A stretch of DNA of 64,000 nt from Clostridiaceae bacterium. GTDB lineage: Bacteria > Bacillota > Clostridia > Lachnospirales > Lachnospiraceae. The stretch covers positions 15,935 through 79,934 of the forward strand of contig CABIYE010000009.1 of assembly GCA_902362865.1 (NCBI GenBank), written 5' to 3'. Under the pieces are notes generated by a model. That model was given only the letters and a program-made list of their open reading frames with translations, was not told the DNA's origin and made no database searches. Shown here piece by piece: positions 62,076 through 64,000 of the stretch. The position numbers and the translations under genes are program-made. The stretch's first letter is position 1. Each line of letters opens with the position of its first letter.

Positions 62076-62549
62076 ATGAAGGTTGCGATTATCACAGCAA
62101 ATACAGCAGTTTATAAGGGAAATGAGGAAGATGCCAGCGGGAAGGTAATGAAGCATATGCTTGAGAAGGAAGGGCATGAGGTGGTGTTCGCAAAGGCTCT
62201 GCCCGGTGATCGAAAGGTGCTGGCGACAGTAATGCAGAGGATGGCGGACGCACATCTGACAGATCTGATTCTTACCACCGGAGGCGCAGGATGTGCAATG
62301 GGGGACTGCACGCCGGAAGCAACAATAGAGATTGCAGACAGGCTGGTTCCGGGGATTCCGGAAGCAATGCGCGCCCATATGATGCAGCTTACGAAGCGGG
62401 CAATGCTCAACCGTTGTGCGGCGGGTATCAGAGGAGATGTGCTGATTGTGAACCTGCCGGGTAAAGCGGGAGCAGTAAAAGAGTGCGTGAACTATCTGCT
62501 TCCGGAGCTTGTGCATACGGTGGAAGTTTTAAAAGATGAATCTAAGTAA
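62076..62549 (+). CDS. MogA/MoaB-family molybdopterin-binding protein
   Basis: 157 residues from ATG 62076 after TGGAGGTACG; the frame also opens at 62061. Motifs DLILTTGGAGCAMGDCTPEATIE and LIVNLPGKAGAVKECV are those of the MoCF-binding domain. MogA adenylates molybdopterin before metal insertion; the Cys and Ala in the TTGG motif differ from the common TTGGTG. No other molybdenum-cofactor gene is in the window. Confidence 0.88.
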   Translation: MKVAIITANTAVYKGNEEDASGKVMKHMLEKEGHEVVFAKALPGDRKVLATVMQRMADAHLTDLILTTGGAGCAMGDCTPEATIEIADRLVPGIPEAMRAHMMQLTKRAMLNRCAAGIRGDVLIVNLPGKAGAVKECVNYLLPELVHTVEVLKDESK

Positions 62550-62573
62550 GATAGAATCCGGAAGGGAGAACAG

Positions 62574-63260
62574 ATGAAGATTACGTACATTGGCCACAGT
62601 GGTTTTTCTGTAGAATATGACAATGTAGTTTTTATCTTTGATTATTATAGAGGAAAGCTCCCTGCATTTGACAGGAAGAAGAAGATATATGTATTTGTAA
62701 GCCATGCACATTTTGATCATTTTACAAAAGAGATTTTCACCTGGAGCCGGATTTACCCGGATATTACTTACATTTTGTCAGCGGATGTTCCTGCAGCAGG
62801 GTGTGAGGGGAAAATACTATCTATGGACGAAAATGAGAAAAGAAATGTGGAAGGTGTCTGCATTCGGACGCTTCACTCTACAGATGAGGGTGTGGCGTTC
62901 TTTGTGTCTGCCGGAGGGAGAACCATTTATCATGCGGGAGATTTAAATTGGTGGCACTGGGAAGAAGAAAGCGCGGACTACAACCTTGCGATGGAAAAAG
63001 ATTATAAGCGTGAAATTGAGAAAATGAAAGGTCAGAAAGTGGATGTGGCGTTTGTACCTGTAGACCCCAGGCTCGCAGATGCGTTTTATTATGGGATTGA
63101 CTGGTTTATGCGGCAGACGGATACACAGCATGTTTTTCCGATGCATATGCAGGAAGATTATGAAGTGTATGGAAAACTGATAAGATTACCGGAAACAGAA
63201 GGTTATCGGGATAAAATTGTTCATATAGACAGACCTTCCCAGACTTTTGAGCTGGAATAA
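62574..63260 (+). CDS. Metallo-beta-lactamase-fold hydrolase (UlaG-like)
   Basis: 228 residues, start after GGAAGGGAGAAC. N-terminal ITYIGHSGFSVEYD, metal site VSHAHFDHF (HxHxDH), second His in IYHAGDLNWWHWEEE, and HVFPMHMQEDY. Length and pattern fit the L-ascorbate-6-P lactonase-like branch; substrate unknown. Confidence 0.9.
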   Translation: MKITYIGHSGFSVEYDNVVFIFDYYRGKLPAFDRKKKIYVFVSHAHFDHFTKEIFTWSRIYPDITYILSADVPAAGCEGKILSMDENEKRNVEGVCIRTLHSTDEGVAFFVSAGGRTIYHAGDLNWWHWEEESADYNLAMEKDYKREIEKMKGQKVDVAFVPVDPRLADAFYYGIDWFMRQTDTQHVFPMHMQEDYEVYGKLIRLPETEGYRDKIVHIDRPSQTFELE

Positions 63261-63277
63261 AAACAGAGGAGTGAGAT

Positions 63278-63751
63278 ATGCAGGTAAGAATTTATACAGA
63301 TGGCGCAGCGCGCGGGAATCCGGACGGACCGGGAGGATACGGTACGATTCTGGAATATACGGATACAAAAGGAGAACTTCATACAAAGGAAATATCTCAG
63401 GGATATGTAAAGACGACAAATAACCGGATGGAGCTGATGGCGGTGATTGCAGGGCTGGAGGCGCTGAACCGTCCCTGTGACGTAGAGCTTTATTCAGATT
63501 CACAGTATGTGGTGAATGCTTTTAACCAGCACTGGATAGACGGATGGCTGAAAAAGGGCTGGAAAAGAGGAAAGAATGAGCCTGTGAAGAATGTAGATCT
63601 TTGGAAAAGGCTTTTAAAAGCGAAAGAAGCGCATCGGGTGAGATTTATATGGGTCAGGGGACATGATGGACATCCTCAGAATGAGCGGTGCGATACGCTG
63701 GCGACAACGGCGGCGGACGGTAAAGATTTAATTGTAGATGAGGGATTGTAG
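63278..63751 (+). CDS. rnhA: Ribonuclease HI
   Basis: 157 residues, start after AGAGGAGTGAG. Four catalytic acidic residues: Asp in [17 protein letters not shown], Glu in [16 protein letters not shown], Asp in [11 protein letters not shown] and Asp in [10 protein letters not shown]; His in GHDGHPQNE. It cuts RNA in RNA-DNA hybrids. Full length. Directly followed by the promoter of rnpB. Confidence 0.97.
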   Translation: MQVRIYTDGAARGNPDGPGGYGTILEYTDTKGELHTKEISQGYVKTTNNRMELMAVIAGLEALNRPCDVELYSDSQYVVNAFNQHWIDGWLKKGWKRGKNEPVKNVDLWKRLLKAKEAHRVRFIWVRGHDGHPQNERCDTLATTAADGKDLIVDEGL

Positions 63752-63756
63752 AGGTC

Positions 63757-63785
63757 TTTACTTTTTGATGTCGGTGTGATAGAAT
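63757..63785 (+). promoter_or_regulatory. rnpB: Sigma-A promoter for rnpB
   Basis: TTTACT, 17-base spacer, TAGAAT (63780-63785), placing the RNA start near 63792-63810. Confidence 0.7.
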
Positions 63786-63807
63786 CAGAAACTGTGAAAT
63801 GTAAGTA

Positions 63808-64000
63808 TAACAAGTAATCGCAGCTGCAATTGCCGAAAGGCAGCAGGTGAGGAAAGTCCGGGCTTCACAGGGCAGGATGCCGGATAACGTCCGGTGGAGG
63901 CGACTCCAAGGCTAGTGCAACAGAAATGAACCGCCTGATTTTCAGGTAAGGGTGGAAGGGCAGTGTAAGAGACTACCGCCTCGCTGGTAACAGAGAGGGC
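63808..64000 (+). ncRNA. rnpB: RNase P RNA, 5' part (cut by window edge)
   Basis: Conserved bacterial RNase P RNA blocks are visible in order: GAGGAAAGTCCGGGC (from ~63849), CTAGTGCAACAGAAA (from ~63913) and TAAGAGACTACCGC (from ~63966). The 5' end is approximate and the 3' half with the P4 partner strand lies beyond the window. Catalytic RNA for tRNA 5' maturation. Confidence 0.92.

Overview
The window looks like chromosome of an anaerobic, spore-forming Clostridia member, most probably Lachnospiraceae (a Clostridium scindens/hylemonae/Dorea-like gut organism). The support is a D-proline reductase (prd) operon for Stickland fermentation, spoIVA, AGGAGG-type ribosome binding sites, clostridial gene families, and moderate GC. 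The taxonomic placement is inference from gene content, not from a marker comparison.

Layout: 1-0.5 kb, the 3' end of glgA. 0.6-7.4 kb, a LysR regulator divergent from prdC-prdA-(CBO2479-like)-prdB-prdE-prdD; PrdB carries Cys where many homologues carry selenocysteine. 7.4-18 kb, a small unknown gene, acylphosphatase, a TetR/MMPL/repeat-protein export module, a response regulator-ABC transporter-sensor kinase module, and aroC. 18-28.4 kb, an L,D-transpeptidase, tgt, yajC, leuB, ilvD, ilvB, serC and serA. 28.4-49.2 kb, an AT-richer accessory island. 49.4-64 kb, housekeeping genes: polysaccharide deacetylase, prs, a DUF512 radical SAM protein, der, plsY, gpsA, spoIVA, an iron alcohol dehydrogenase, purine nucleoside phosphorylase, amidohydrolase, a MogA-like protein, an MBL hydrolase, rnhA and the 5' part of rnpB.

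The island is the exciting part. It carries a NifB-like cofactor-precursor synthase, a very canonical NifH, two separate NifD/NifK-like pairs, two NifX-like cofactor carriers, an SsuABC/TauABC-type ABC transporter, a rhodanese-E1 chimera, and a complete serine-to-cysteine route (cysE and two cysK genes) inserted directly behind serA. Both NifD-like proteins lack the residues equivalent to Azotobacter alpha-Gln191 and alpha-His195, so ordinary N2 fixation is unlikely. Pair 2 keeps both cofactor ligands (Cys275 and His442 equivalents); pair 1 keeps only the Cys. The gene company points to reductive release of sulfur from an imported organosulfur compound, followed by sulfide capture as cysteine. 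This is related in idea to methylthio-alkane reductase (Mar) but has a different, two-pair architecture.

Regulation of the island also looks unusual. A consensus promoter, a 31-residue leader peptide with three consecutive Cys codons, and a terminator/antiterminator pair precede the first cysK, which fits ribosome-mediated cysteine attenuation. A divergent tRNA-Cys(GCA)-like cloverleaf lies just before nifB and is framed by short complementary segments that can pair in two exclusive ways. Between 41.5 and 44.2 kb an iscR-hydE-nifS-nifU block is decayed. Outside the island, a near-identical 156-bp structured repeat with 10-bp terminal inverted repeats occurs twice (22.5 kb and 52.3 kb).
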